DNA of 64,000 nt. Origin: an uncultured Bacteroides sp. (GTDB taxonomy: Bacteria > Bacteroidota > Bacteroidia > Bacteroidales > Bacteroidaceae). The notes under the pieces were generated by a model, which saw only the letters and a list, made by a program, of their open reading frames with translations, did no database searches and had not been told where the DNA came from. The position numbers and the translations under genes were made by a program. Of the stretch, positions 1 to 7,857 are shown one piece after another (positions within the stretch are counted from its first letter, which is position 1; the number at the start of each line of letters is the position of its first letter). Where the stretch lies: positions 930,001 to 994,000 of the forward strand of contig NZ_OY787464.1 of assembly GCF_963678845.1 (NCBI RefSeq), in the 5' to 3' direction.

Positions 1-54
1 ATTAATCTTTTGATAAGAAAGAACAATCAGGTAATATTTATTTAATATCATTAA

Positions 55-177
55 TTTATCCTATCAAGATCAATCACATGAAAATTTTCTATCTGAGTAA
101 TGTAAGAAAGGATGTTAATTAGTTCAAAAGCAAGCAATAAAAAAATCTTGTAGAAAACTAGAGAAAGAGTAAGTTGT
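55..177 (-). pseudogene. Decayed fragment related to the 7858-9417 protein
   Basis: Read on the minus strand, this stretch gives a short open run containing VFYK, then LLLA, then ILSYITQ. These align in register with residues about 411-446 of the protein encoded at 7858-9417, which reads VFYKNLLLLA and then ILSYITQ. At DNA level, bases 81-160 line up without gaps against 8101-8180 at roughly 70 percent identity. Stop codons close the frame on both sides and no start is present, so this is a gene fragment and not a working gene. It is a diverged paralogous remnant, too different to be a recent duplication. The gene may continue beyond the left edge of the window. Confidence 0.6.
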
Positions 178-182
178 TACTG

Positions 183-257
183 ACTGATATAGTACTCTGT
201 TGTGTATCCGCATTATTTTGTATCAGAAAAGTAGTAGTTGTTGTTAGTATGCATTAA
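183..257 (+). pseudogene. Decayed C-terminal fragment of an MFS drug transporter
   Basis: The plus-strand frame reads VLCCVSALFCIRKV before drifting to a stop. The MFS remnant at 7453-7845 ends with ILCCVSILLCIRKV, and the DNA shares a 15-base identical run (TGTATCAGAAAAGTA) there, with about 35 of 45 bases identical overall and most differences at third codon positions. Its position next to the fragment at 55-177 repeats the pairing of MFS remnant and large anchored protein at 7.5-9.4 kb, but in the opposite order. I see no other gene in bases 1-305. Confidence 0.5.
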
Positions 258-305
258 ATAGAACAATCTAAAAATGTATAGATAAAGTCTTTTAATGAGA
301 TTTAT

Positions 306-1004
306 TCAAAGCTTCTCAATCCTTTCATAGAAACGCTTTTTGTATAAATCTCCAACAGGAATACACTTACCAGAGATATTAATGCGATTTCGTTCAATGG
401 ATTCAATTTTGGATAGAGCCACAACATAGGATTTATGAACTTGAATAAATTGATCTTCAGGAAGTTGTTCTAACATGGATTTTATGCTTTGCTTGGTCAA
501 GATCTTTTTTCCGGGGAGATATATCTTTAAATATCCCTGCATTCCTTCGATATACAGAATATCGTCAATATGTACATTTTCACGACGATATTCTGTTTTA
601 ATGAAGATTTGTGATCCGCTGTTCTCACTATTAAGGGCTCTCTTCAATTTTAAATCATCAAAGACTTTATTAACCGCTGCCAGAAACCTTTCAAAAGAAT
701 AGGGTTTGAGCAAATAATCAAAGACACTTAACTCATACCCTTTTAAGGCATAGTCTGAATAAGCAGAGGTAATGACTACATAAGGTTTTGAAGAAAGATT
801 TTCAAGCAACTGAATACCGGTAATCTTTTCCATCTGAATATCAAGAAAAAGTAAATCTACGGTGCGTGTGTTTAGAAATTGTAATCCCTCTAAAGCATTA
901 TCAAAACTGCCTTCCAGCTTAAGCAGGGGTATTTGCGCTATAAAGCTTTCCAGTTTTTCTGCTGCCAAGGGTTCATCTTCTACGATAATGCAAGATAAAG
1001 TCAT
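306..1004 (-). CDS. LytTR-family response regulator
   Basis: A 232-residue DNA-binding response regulator of the LytR/AlgR type. The N-terminal receiver domain (about 1-120) has the acidic pocket VEDE near residues 8-11 and the likely phosphate-accepting Asp at residue 55 (FLDIQM). The C-terminal LytTR DNA-binding domain (about 135-232) includes the IDDILYIEG segment typical of the fold. The start overlaps the stop of the upstream sensor kinase gene by four bases (ATGA), so the two are translationally coupled and form one operon. It should be phosphorylated by the kinase encoded at 1001-2011. The target genes are not shown by the sequence; the divergent peptide and outer-membrane cassette starting at 2372 is the nearest candidate. 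Confidence 0.92.
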   Translation of the reverse strand: MTLSCIIVEDEPLAAEKLESFIAQIPLLKLEGSFDNALEGLQFLNTRTVDLLFLDIQMEKITGIQLLENLSSKPYVVITSAYSDYALKGYELSVFDYLLKPYSFERFLAAVNKVFDDLKLKRALNSENSGSQIFIKTEYRRENVHIDDILYIEGMQGYLKIYLPGKKILTKQSIKSMLEQLPEDQFIQVHKSYVVALSKIESIERNRINISGKCIPVGDLYKKRFYERIEKL

Positions 1005-2011
1005 AACTTAATGATTAATTGAATCTTAAAGGTATTTGATTTTTTAATTATTTGCAAGTCATGTTTCCCCGGATACAGCAAAGCAAGACGTCTTTTTACA
1101 TTTTCCAATCCAACGCCTGATTGAACATCTGGCTTTAGCATTCTTTCCGTATCAAAGTAGTTTACACAAGTGAATTCCAATACGTTTCCATCCAAACGAA
1201 TACTTGTATCAATTACCGGCATTGGCTCTGCATAACATGAATGTTTAAATGCATTTTCCACAAAAGGGATAAACAACATCGGAGCTACTTGTATGTTACT
1301 AACATCGGGCTCCGGAAAAGAGAACCTGATATAATCGCTGTTTTTAAATCGCAATTGCTGAAGTTGTATATAACTTGTGAGGTAATCAATTTCCCTTTGT
1401 AAAGGCACAGCATCTGTTTTGGTCTCGTAAATCATATACCTAAGCATCCCGGACAAAGTGATAAGCATTTTCGAAGCATCCTTTGGTGATTTAATGATCA
1501 GGGAATCAATGTTATTCAACGTATTGAATAGGAAATGAGGATTGACCTGTGATTTGAGCAACTCTAGTTCGTTTTTCAGATTCTTGTTCTCAATCTCTGA
1601 TTTCACCTGAATATTGGAGAACCATTTTTCAAAGCCTCTCACCAGACATCCACACTGAGCAATAATGAACGAGCCAACCATTGGTGGCAAAAAGATATGG
1701 TAATCAAACAAATTGAAATCAGAAAAGAAAAACTTTATAAACACAAAAAAAATGGCTGAAACCATTACACTTAGAGTAATGGACAGAATGAGATACTTTA
1801 CAAGCTGACTTTTCTCAAAGTAACGTATCAGGCAATAATAGGATGTATAAAAAATCACAGCAGCCCAAACAAAATTGATATAAAATTGGGGAGTTAAATC
1901 CTGCAATGCAACAAAGACTTCTCCCCTTGGCATTACTTCCATTAACAGGTAAAACAATACGTAAACCACCCAGAAAAGAGAATGAATAAGTATTTTCAGA
2001 ATATATCTCAT
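1001..2011 (-). CDS. LytS/YehU-type sensor histidine kinase
   Basis: A 336-residue membrane sensor kinase. Four hydrophobic segments occupy roughly residues 8-26, 43-63, 70-95 and 104-125, followed by a short coiled-coil stretch. The His_kinase domain carries the conserved NPHFLFNTLNN motif with the phospho-accepting His at residue 159. The ATPase part has the N-box FVENAFKHS and the G-box GVGLENVKRRL. There is no large periplasmic sensor domain, so the signal is probably sensed in or at the membrane. It is the first gene of a two-gene operon with the LytTR regulator. The start is an ATG, preceded by a good Bacteroidetes promoter at 2028-2057. Confidence 0.93.
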   Translation of the reverse strand: MRYILKILIHSLFWVVYVLFYLLMEVMPRGEVFVALQDLTPQFYINFVWAAVIFYTSYYCLIRYFEKSQLVKYLILSITLSVMVSAIFFVFIKFFFSDFNLFDYHIFLPPMVGSFIIAQCGCLVRGFEKWFSNIQVKSEIENKNLKNELELLKSQVNPHFLFNTLNNIDSLIIKSPKDASKMLITLSGMLRYMIYETKTDAVPLQREIDYLTSYIQLQQLRFKNSDYIRFSFPEPDVSNIQVAPMLFIPFVENAFKHSCYAEPMPVIDTSIRLDGNVLEFTCVNYFDTERMLKPDVQSGVGLENVKRRLALLYPGKHDLQIIKKSNTFKIQLIIKL

Positions 2012-2027
2012 AGTTTCATTTAATCTA

Positions 2028-2057
2028 CAAAGCTATTAAAAAAGTTATATATGCAAA
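2028..2057 (-). promoter_or_regulatory. Promoter of the two-component operon
   Basis: On the minus strand a -7 element TAGCTTTG (2035-2028) fits the Bacteroidetes TAnnTTTG consensus, with TTTG (2057-2054) 18 bases upstream as the -33 element. The kinase start codon at 2011 follows about 17 bases after the -7 element, giving a very short leader. Confidence 0.6.
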
Positions 2058-2304
2058 GGAATAGCATAAAATATCATTGGAACCAGACACATTATCAATA
2101 TAACCAGACTACTGGAACGAACACCTTAAAAAGTAAATTCTGCCACAATACAAATCAGATAGAAAAATGACAAAACTAAAAATACCATATTTGACAGAAA
2201 CTATCTAGTATAAATGTAAAATATATATTATTTATCGTGTTTATTATAATTTAAATAATCATATTTGCAAATGATAATTTTTATTTATTATCTAGTTGTA
2301 TAAG

Positions 2305-2322
2305 AATAATGTCGACATTATT
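2305..2322. promoter_or_regulatory. Perfect 18-bp palindrome upstream of the peptide gene
   Basis: AATAATGTCGACATTATT is a perfect palindrome 49 bases before the peptide start codon at 2372. A weak -7-like element (CATATTTG, 2260-2267) lies just upstream, so the palindrome would sit in the 5' leader and could be an operator or an RNA hairpin. It occupies the 360-base gap between the divergent sensor kinase and the peptide gene; the rest of that gap is AT-rich sequence in which I see no gene. Confidence 0.5.
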
Positions 2323-2371
2323 ATAAATAGTTTTATTTTTAAAGTTAAAACGTGTAAAAATAAAAAAGATT

Positions 2372-2638
2372 ATGTTCATTTGTGCAATGATGTTTATATC
2401 TGCACAAGCAATAAATGCTGCCGAAAAGACAGCAAGTGATGAAACTGCCTCTCAAGCAAGTAAAGAATGTGTTTCTGAAAAGGCAGAAGCTCCTTCTCCA
2501 GAGGCTCCCCAAAAACCAGATTATACTGTAGTTCTGTCTAGTTGTGGAATCCAAGCAATAGTTAGAGGTGACCAAAGTAAAGCTGCAATATGTAGAGTTA
2601 TGGACAATTTAGAAAAGCAATGTGAGAAGCTTGGTTAA
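2372..2638 (+). CDS. Small secreted cysteine-containing peptide
   Basis: An 88-residue product that I do not recognise as a named family. The first 16 or so residues are hydrophobic and end in AINA/AEK, which looks like a signal peptide with an alanine cleavage site. The frame is open for 15 codons upstream and encodes a basic stretch (KRVKIKK), so a non-ATG start giving a more typical signal peptide is possible. The mature part is acidic and Ala/Glu/Ser-rich, then proline-rich (PSPEAPQKP), then carries a C-terminal domain with cysteines at 58, 74 and 84 (a further one is at 33). It is followed after a hairpin by a GLPGLI-family gene and an outer-membrane barrel gene, and preceded divergently by a two-component system. 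A secreted signal or substrate peptide is possible but not shown. Confidence 0.65.
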   Translation: MFICAMMFISAQAINAAEKTASDETASQASKECVSEKAEAPSPEAPQKPDYTVVLSSCGIQAIVRGDQSKAAICRVMDNLEKQCEKLG

Positions 2639-2646
2639 AATTTAAT

Positions 2647-2682
2647 TATAGGCTTAGTGTACTTATATATGCTAAGCCTATA
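2647..2682 (+). other. Hairpin between peptide gene and GLPGLI gene
   Basis: An 11-bp perfect stem (TATAGGCTTAG at 2647-2657 with CTAAGCCTATA at 2672-2682) and a 14-base loop lie between the stop of the peptide gene and the next start. No T-run follows, so it is unlikely to be a full terminator. It may instead stabilise the upstream message or set the ratio of peptide to downstream protein. Confidence 0.55.
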
Positions 2683-2696
2683 CAAATATCAACAAG

Positions 2697-3530
2697 ATGA
2701 AATCTATTTATTTATTTATTTATTGTTTTGTTCAAACAATTATTTGTTTTGGTCAAGAACAAAAAGATAGCGCTTATTTGCAAGTGACTTATTTGGAAAA
2801 TTATCACCAAGATGCTAATTTACTACAAAAAATAAGATATGACGAGTTTGCCCTTTACATTGGATTAAAAAGCAGTGTCTTCGAAAGCGTAAGAGAGGCT
2901 AGAATAAAAGAGATTAGAGACAGCGTAGACGCTCGCGGTGGATCGATTTATGAAATGTCTGCTTTAACTGCCAACTGCATTCGTAGTTTTCAGTACTATA
3001 GAATATATAAAGGTTATCCATCAGAGGGAAAGCTAACCTATATTGACAACTGTAGCATATGGTACAAGTACGAAGAAAATATTCCTAAGCAGAACTGGGC
3101 TATTTGTCCTAATAAAAAAGAGATTTTAGGTTATAAATGTCAAAAAGCAGAGACAACATTTAGAGGTCGTACATGGCAGGTATGGTACACAACAGATATT
3201 CCTATTAGCGAAGGACCTTGGAAGTTGAGTGGCTTGCCTGGCTTAATACTCGATGCTCAAGATAAAGATTCCGTTTTTCATTTCTATTGTGCTGGAGTAA
3301 AAGTACTTCAAAAGAAACGTCCGATATCTCTAATGAAAGGGGTATATATAAATTGTAATAGGCAAGAACTCTTTAATGCTTGTTGGGAGATGGCAAATGA
3401 CCAAGCTGCTTACGATAAAAAAGTATGTGGTGATACTGAGGTTGAACTCTTTGATGCTACTGGAAAACCTTATAAGTATCCGAGCTATAAGTATGTGGGG
3501 ATAGAGACTGATTTAGAGTATAAAAAGTGA
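2697..3530 (+). CDS. GLPGLI family protein
   Basis: A 277-residue exported protein with a hydrophobic N-terminal signal peptide (about 1-19, ending CFGQ). It contains the family-defining motif SGLPGLI at residues 178-184 within WKLSGLPGLILDAQ, and the usual upstream aromatic-rich segment (TWQVWYTTDIPI). GLPGLI proteins are restricted to Bacteroidetes, are predicted to be periplasmic or surface-associated, and have no established biochemical role; they commonly sit next to an outer-membrane barrel gene, as here. The gene lies 58 bases after the peptide gene and 87 bases before the barrel gene on the same strand, which suggests a three-gene unit. Confidence 0.85.
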   Translation: MKSIYLFIYCFVQTIICFGQEQKDSAYLQVTYLENYHQDANLLQKIRYDEFALYIGLKSSVFESVREARIKEIRDSVDARGGSIYEMSALTANCIRSFQYYRIYKGYPSEGKLTYIDNCSIWYKYEENIPKQNWAICPNKKEILGYKCQKAETTFRGRTWQVWYTTDIPISEGPWKLSGLPGLILDAQDKDSVFHFYCAGVKVLQKKRPISLMKGVYINCNRQELFNACWEMANDQAAYDKKVCGDTEVELFDATGKPYKYPSYKYVGIETDLEYKK

Positions 3531-3617
3531 TTTTTGGGGGAAGATCACTCATAGTGATAGAGATGTTTTCTTCGTATAAATGCTTTAATATGAAGGCAAA
3601 CAACTAAAAACAAAGAC

Positions 3618-6272
3618 ATGAGAACACGACTATTAATAGTATATTGGGGCTGCTGTTTACTAACGATTACTGCCCAAACGTTTAAAGGCAGGGTAATAAA
3701 CGATGCTACAAAGAAGCCTATTGAAATGGTATCTGTAAATTTGATGCAGGCCGACAGTATGACTGTTGCTTTCTCTATGACAGAACGTGATGGTCGTTTC
3801 TCAACAGCAATTCCAGCAGGTAAAAAGGTTCGTTACCTCTGTTTTACTTGCATGGGCTTTGCTAGTACATGGGTGCCTACTCAGGGATTTATGGAGGAAT
3901 CGGATATCTATTTGCAGTCAAAAGCAATTATGATTAAAGAGGTAAAGTATGTCTCTAAGCGGTTAAAGCAGGAAGGAGATACGCTAAAATATTCTGTAAG
4001 CGGATTTCGTATGCCGCAAGATAGATGTATAGGCGATGTTATAAAAAAGCTACCCGGTATTGAGGTATCAAAAGAGGGTGAAATAAAGTATCAAGGTAAA
4101 CCTATTAACTCTTTCTATATTGAAGGACTAAACTTGCTCGAAGGGAAGTATAGTCTGGCTACCAACAATCTATCCGCTAAGGCTGTGAAAGAGGTTCAGG
4201 TATTGGAAAACCATCAGAAGATTGCTGCTCTTCGTGGTAAGAGTTTTACCGACAATGCTGCACTCAATCTTGTGCTCGAGGATAAAGCAAAGTCGCGAAT
4301 ATTGGGAACGATAGATGTGGGATTGGGAGCGGAAGATAAAACCAAAGAGATACTATGGAGTAATCGCCTGCTAGGCATGCTCTTTAATGGGAAGATGCAA
4401 AATTTGTCTATGTATAAAAATGACAATACAGGGGTAGACGTGGCTTCTGAACTCAATGTTCTTACTTACGAACAGTTTCAAAGTGGAGGTGTTTTTCAAG
4501 AGCCTTTTACTCTTTCGCCTATTACTGTGGCAAACCCCGATCTTGATCAACAACGTTATTACTTTAATAAGACGCATCTTTTCACTGTTAATAATCTTTG
4601 GAAATTAACAAAAGATAAAAACATTCGCTTTCAAGGTAGTTATCTGCATGATGAACAAGCAGAGAACGGTAGTTTAGTGAGTACCTACTTTTTACCCAAT
4701 CAGACGGTGACTATTGACGAAAACATAAGAGCTGCTCATACCAAAGATATGATTGATGGCGAACTGGCTTATTATCTCAATTCTAAAAAATATTATCTAA
4801 AGAACTCCATCAAGTTTCAAGGTACTTGGGGACATAATAATGGTTGGATGCAAACCAATGGCAATGCTACCAATCAGGCAACAAATACTGATAAACAGAT
4901 AATAACTGAGGAGTTTCAACTTATTAAAAACATGAAGAAGAACACCTTCCGACTTGCAAGTATCAATAAATATAGCAACCTACCTCAACACTTAACAGTT
5001 ACTCCGGGTCAGTATGCCGATTTACTCAATAATGGCTATGCATACGAATCGATGCAACAAGACCTGCTACTACGTTCATTTTCCTCACATACCTACACCT
5101 CGTTTCAACATAAATTGTTGGGTATGTATGTGGAATACAGAGCAGGACTAAAAATAAAAGCCCAATCATTGCAGTCTGCCTTAGCCACATCAGACAATAC
5201 ATTTCCACAAGCAGTGCGGGACTCATTCCTCAATCGCTCCAATTTTACGGAAACAGATGTTTATCTAACTCCCTCGATAAGTTATCAGAACTACAAGTTT
5301 AAAGGGGAGTTTTCCGTCTCGGCCACATTAGCTAATCTCTATCAACATAATAAGACCGTAAATAACTACAAAGGAAGTGAAGCTCATTTACTTTTTGAGC
5401 CCAATCTTCATATTCGATACTCTTTATCGGCACTTTTAGAAATTCTTGGGAGTGCATCCTATTCTCATAGTTACTCGGATATTTATAATCTCTATCCAGG
5501 ATATATCTTTACCGATTATCGTTCTGCTTCGGCATGTGGTGGCGAACTTGCTTTTAGAAAGTCTGCAAATCTATATGGTGGAATCCAATTCAAGAATCCC
5601 ATAAAGGGATTCTTCTTTAGTCTCTCAGGGTTCTACTTACCAGAGCATCGTAACATGTTGACTTCCTCACGTTTTAATGGAATATTGCAACAGACAATTA
5701 ATGTCTTGCAAGGAGTAAATAGTGATACGTACAACTTAGATGCACGATATAATCAATCATTCTCTTTTTGGAAAACATTGGTAAAAACAGCTCTTGATTA
5801 TACCACCAATAATGACACGCGTCTTTGGAGTGAGGTTTTAACAAAGTATCGTATCAATACTGCAACAGCATCTGTAGGATTCTTAATGCAGCCATGCAAA
5901 CTCCTAAATTGGGAGGAAAAATCGACCTATACGAATAGTATAATGGAAACCATCGAACCAGTTTTTTTTTCATATCCTTCGATACAGCGTTTTCAACATA
6001 AGTTTACGCTCAACGTTATCCCTTCGGATAAGTTCCAACTTCAATGGGTAAATGAATTCTATCACAGTACTGATAAAGGTATTGATAATAAATACTTTTC
6101 GGATGTGTCTTTCTCGTATATTTTTGGGCACAACGAACTGAAGTTGTCGACAAACAATATATTTAATACCAATGCCTACGAACGAATAAATATTGGTTCA
6201 TTGAGCCAGTCTGTTAGTATGTGTACATTACGTCCCCGGCAATTTCTTGTGAAGTACTTATTTGATTTCTAA
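3618..6272 (+). CDS. Outer-membrane beta-barrel protein with carboxypeptidase-like N-terminal domain
   Basis: An 884-residue TonB-receptor-like protein. Residues 1-19 form a signal peptide (ending TITAQ). About 20-105 is a carboxypeptidase-regulatory-like beta domain (TFKGRVINDATKKPIEMVSV). About 115-220 resembles a receptor plug (DVIKKLPGIEVSKEGEI), and the rest is rich in alternating aromatic beta strands ending in phenylalanine (LFDF), as outer-membrane barrels do. It resembles the outer-membrane beta-barrel family often paired with GLPGLI genes. Its substrate is unknown; transport or export of the neighbouring small peptide is only a guess. The stop codon overlaps the end of a converging truncated ORF at 6269-6397. 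Confidence 0.85.
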   Translation: MRTRLLIVYWGCCLLTITAQTFKGRVINDATKKPIEMVSVNLMQADSMTVAFSMTERDGRFSTAIPAGKKVRYLCFTCMGFASTWVPTQGFMEESDIYLQSKAIMIKEVKYVSKRLKQEGDTLKYSVSGFRMPQDRCIGDVIKKLPGIEVSKEGEIKYQGKPINSFYIEGLNLLEGKYSLATNNLSAKAVKEVQVLENHQKIAALRGKSFTDNAALNLVLEDKAKSRILGTIDVGLGAEDKTKEILWSNRLLGMLFNGKMQNLSMYKNDNTGVDVASELNVLTYEQFQSGGVFQEPFTLSPITVANPDLDQQRYYFNKTHLFTVNNLWKLTKDKNIRFQGSYLHDEQAENGSLVSTYFLPNQTVTIDENIRAAHTKDMIDGELAYYLNSKKYYLKNSIKFQGTWGHNNGWMQTNGNATNQATNTDKQIITEEFQLIKNMKKNTFRLASINKYSNLPQHLTVTPGQYADLLNNGYAYESMQQDLLLRSFSSHTYTSFQHKLLGMYVEYRAGLKIKAQSLQSALATSDNTFPQAVRDSFLNRSNFTETDVYLTPSISYQNYKFKGEFSVSATLANLYQHNKTVNNYKGSEAHLLFEPNLHIRYSLSALLEILGSASYSHSYSDIYNLYPGYIFTDYRSASACGGELAFRKSANLYGGIQFKNPIKGFFFSLSGFYLPEHRNMLTSSRFNGILQQTINVLQGVNSDTYNLDARYNQSFSFWKTLVKTALDYTTNNDTRLWSEVLTKYRINTATASVGFLMQPCKLLNWEEKSTYTNSIMETIEPVFFSYPSIQRFQHKFTLNVIPSDKFQLQWVNEFYHSTDKGIDNKYFSDVSFSYIFGHNELKLSTNNIFNTNAYERINIGSLSQSVSMCTLRPRQFLVKYLFDF

Positions 6273-6397
6273 ATAGAGCAGCATGGTATATCAGAAGTAT
6301 TCCCCCAATTAAACATTGGATAAAAGAGTAAGTGGAAAACAACAAACAGCAAGCTAATACAACCAGCAACACGTAGTAAAAGAGTCTGAGTTTTCAT
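6269..6397 (-). pseudogene. Truncated membrane-protein gene
   Basis: A 42-residue minus-strand ORF starts 14 bases after the DUF2867 gene ends. It begins MKTQTLLLRVAGCISLLFVV and continues into one clear membrane helix followed by FYPMFNW, then ends abruptly in a short non-hydrophobic tail at the exact point where the converging barrel gene stops. It looks like the N-terminus of a small multi-helix membrane protein whose 3' part was lost when the 2.3-6.3 kb cassette arrived. I cannot name the family with confidence. Confidence 0.5.
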
Positions 6398-6411
6398 TTT
6401 TTTATTTCTAT

Positions 6412-6909
6412 TTAGTATTTACACATTCTGATTAATGCATCTCTGATAATCAGATAATGAAAGGGCTTGATTGTGTAGAAATAAATCTTCCCCATCAGAT
6501 TGTGAAACATAACAACAGTTACTATCTTTACTGTGTGCTTATCTTTATCTGTTTCATATTGCAGGGAAAACCAGCCTTCAAGATGTTTATCATTTGCATT
6601 CAACAGAATTTCTGTTTCACTTCTTTCAAGGACATCGAAGAAACCAAGCTTCTCACCTTTCCCTGGGTTGTTGTTAGTAACTTCATCTGTAGAAGTATCC
6701 AAATTGAAAGGTTTTACTAATATATTGCGTAACTTAAAAAGAAAATCAACCCACTTTGGCCGTAACGAAAATGATGATAAACATGATTCCAATGTTACTG
6801 ATTTTTTGTTTGTAGCCATTTGATAACACTCTGAATAATCTGCATTCAAAGAAAATCCATAAATAAATGATTGTTCTGCAATATTTGCTTTTTCCATATC
6901 TAATAACAT
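6412..6909 (-). CDS. DUF2867 domain-containing protein
   Basis: A 165-residue soluble protein matching the DUF2867 pattern: a central beta-rich segment with the charged stretch GWFSLQYETDKDKHTVKIVT and the hallmark ending FHNLMGKIYFYTIKPFHYLI followed by RDALIR. The function of the family is not known; it is often found next to short-chain dehydrogenase-like or membrane-protein genes. The downstream partner gene here is truncated. A minus-strand -7 element TAAATTTG (6955-6948) lies about 40 bases before the start codon. ATG at 6909 is the only good start. Confidence 0.8.
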   Translation of the reverse strand: MLLDMEKANIAEQSFIYGFSLNADYSECYQMATNKKSVTLESCLSSFSLRPKWVDFLFKLRNILVKPFNLDTSTDEVTNNNPGKGEKLGFFDVLERSETEILLNANDKHLEGWFSLQYETDKDKHTVKIVTVVMFHNLMGKIYFYTIKPFHYLIIRDALIRMCKY

Positions 6910-7010
6910 TTTTTTGTCACAAAGATGACTTAAGCTAAGGGCAAAAACAAATTTAGTTTATCAAACGACATATTTTGGTTACGAAACGAATAAATATTCA
7001 ATATCGCATA

Positions 7011-7040
7011 TTGTTTTTTGCTTTCCAAATATTATCTTTG
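7011..7040 (+). promoter_or_regulatory. Promoter of the lipoprotein gene
   Basis: TTG at 7011-7013 and TATCTTTG at 7033-7040 are separated by exactly 19 bases, a textbook Bacteroidetes promoter. It places transcription just upstream of the ATG at 7068 and rules out any start at 6975. Confidence 0.75.
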
Positions 7041-7067
7041 CAAAAAAAACAAACAGACATTAGAGCT

Positions 7068-7460
7068 ATGAGAATTAAGCTATTACTTATTTTTATGTGC
7101 CTACTTCTGGCATGCCAAAAGCAGGAAGACAACATCACTCAACCTATAGACAGTTCTATGCTTGGAATAGATCATATTACAATTAACAATAAAGATTATG
7201 CTATAGCTAATAGTTTGATGATTGATAAAAGTGCTCCATTAGTTTGCACAGGATTATTGAATTCATCAAGCAAGATTGAGTTTAATTATACATGGAATGC
7301 TCTTGCAGAAGATTTATCGTCTGTTTCTATAACTAGCACAAAAGCACAGGTTGAAGTGAATTATACAGGAAACACAACCACAAAGACATACACAATAAGG
7401 GTATATAATACCAATCCGAAAGCAGAAGTTAAGTATGTTATTTCAGCTTTAACAAAATAG
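7068..7460 (+). CDS. Small lipoprotein of unknown function
   Basis: A 130-residue predicted lipoprotein. The start MRIKLLLIFMCLLLACQKQE gives a short signal peptide with lipobox LLAC, so the Cys at residue 16 would be lipidated. An in-frame ATG at 6975 precedes the promoter and is rejected. The mature part resembles the single beta-sandwich domains of Bacteroidetes surface lipoproteins (TYTIRVYNT), but I do not recognise a family. Its last bases overlap the open frame of the MFS remnant that follows, so its present 3' end may lie close to a rearrangement junction. Confidence 0.7.
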   Translation: MRIKLLLIFMCLLLACQKQEDNITQPIDSSMLGIDHITINNKDYAIANSLMIDKSAPLVCTGLLNSSSKIEFNYTWNALAEDLSSVSITSTKAQVEVNYTGNTTTKTYTIRVYNTNPKAEVKYVISALTK

Positions 7461-7845
7461 ATTAAATATCATTCCCCAATATTTTCCTGTCGGAACTTCG
7501 ATTGGTGTAAAAGGATTCATTACCATGAGTATTATAACAGTGATGGCCTTATGTATTTCAAGTTCAATTGTTGTTATTGAGATAACATTCTTCTGCCTCT
7601 TATTCTTCTTAGGTATGATTTTACCAACATCGACAACATTGGCTCTGGATATGGAAAAGCAGAATTCAGGAAATGCTTCTGCTATAATTGGATTCCTTAC
7701 TTTTGTATCGGGTGGAATTATTTCACCACTAACAGGCATGGGAAATATACTATATTCAACAAGTATAATTATAATACTTTGTTGCGTCTCTATTTTATTA
7801 TGTATCAGAAAAGTATTAAAGCCTGCTGTAGAAGTTAATAAATAA
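7453..7845 (+). pseudogene. C-terminal remnant of a multidrug MFS transporter
   Basis: An open frame gives about 130 residues, with the first ATG at 7525. It contains three to four hydrophobic helices and the segment ALDMEKQNSGNASAIIGFLT, then ISPLTGMGN, which resembles the last third of Bcr/CflA-type drug-efflux MFS proteins. A complete transporter would be about 400 residues, so roughly the last quarter remains. No promoter or good start is present. A further decayed copy of its very end lies at 183-257. It could still be translated as a short membrane peptide, but function is unlikely. Confidence 0.6.
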
Positions 7846-7857
7846 AAAGATACCTGA

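Noticed and set aside
6457..6823. Plus-strand ORFs at 6457-6720 and 6533-6823
   Set aside because: They lie opposite the DUF2867 gene, which has a recognisable family pattern; the plus-strand products look like random sequence.
183..7845. The two MFS-end copies as direct repeats of a recent composite transposon
   Set aside because: They are only about 78 percent identical over a short stretch, no transposase lies between them and the flanking order is not the same.
7453..7845. The MFS fragment as a complete small membrane protein gene
   Set aside because: It matches only the final quarter of a longer family, lacks a promoter and runs into the end of the lipoprotein gene, so a remnant is more likely.
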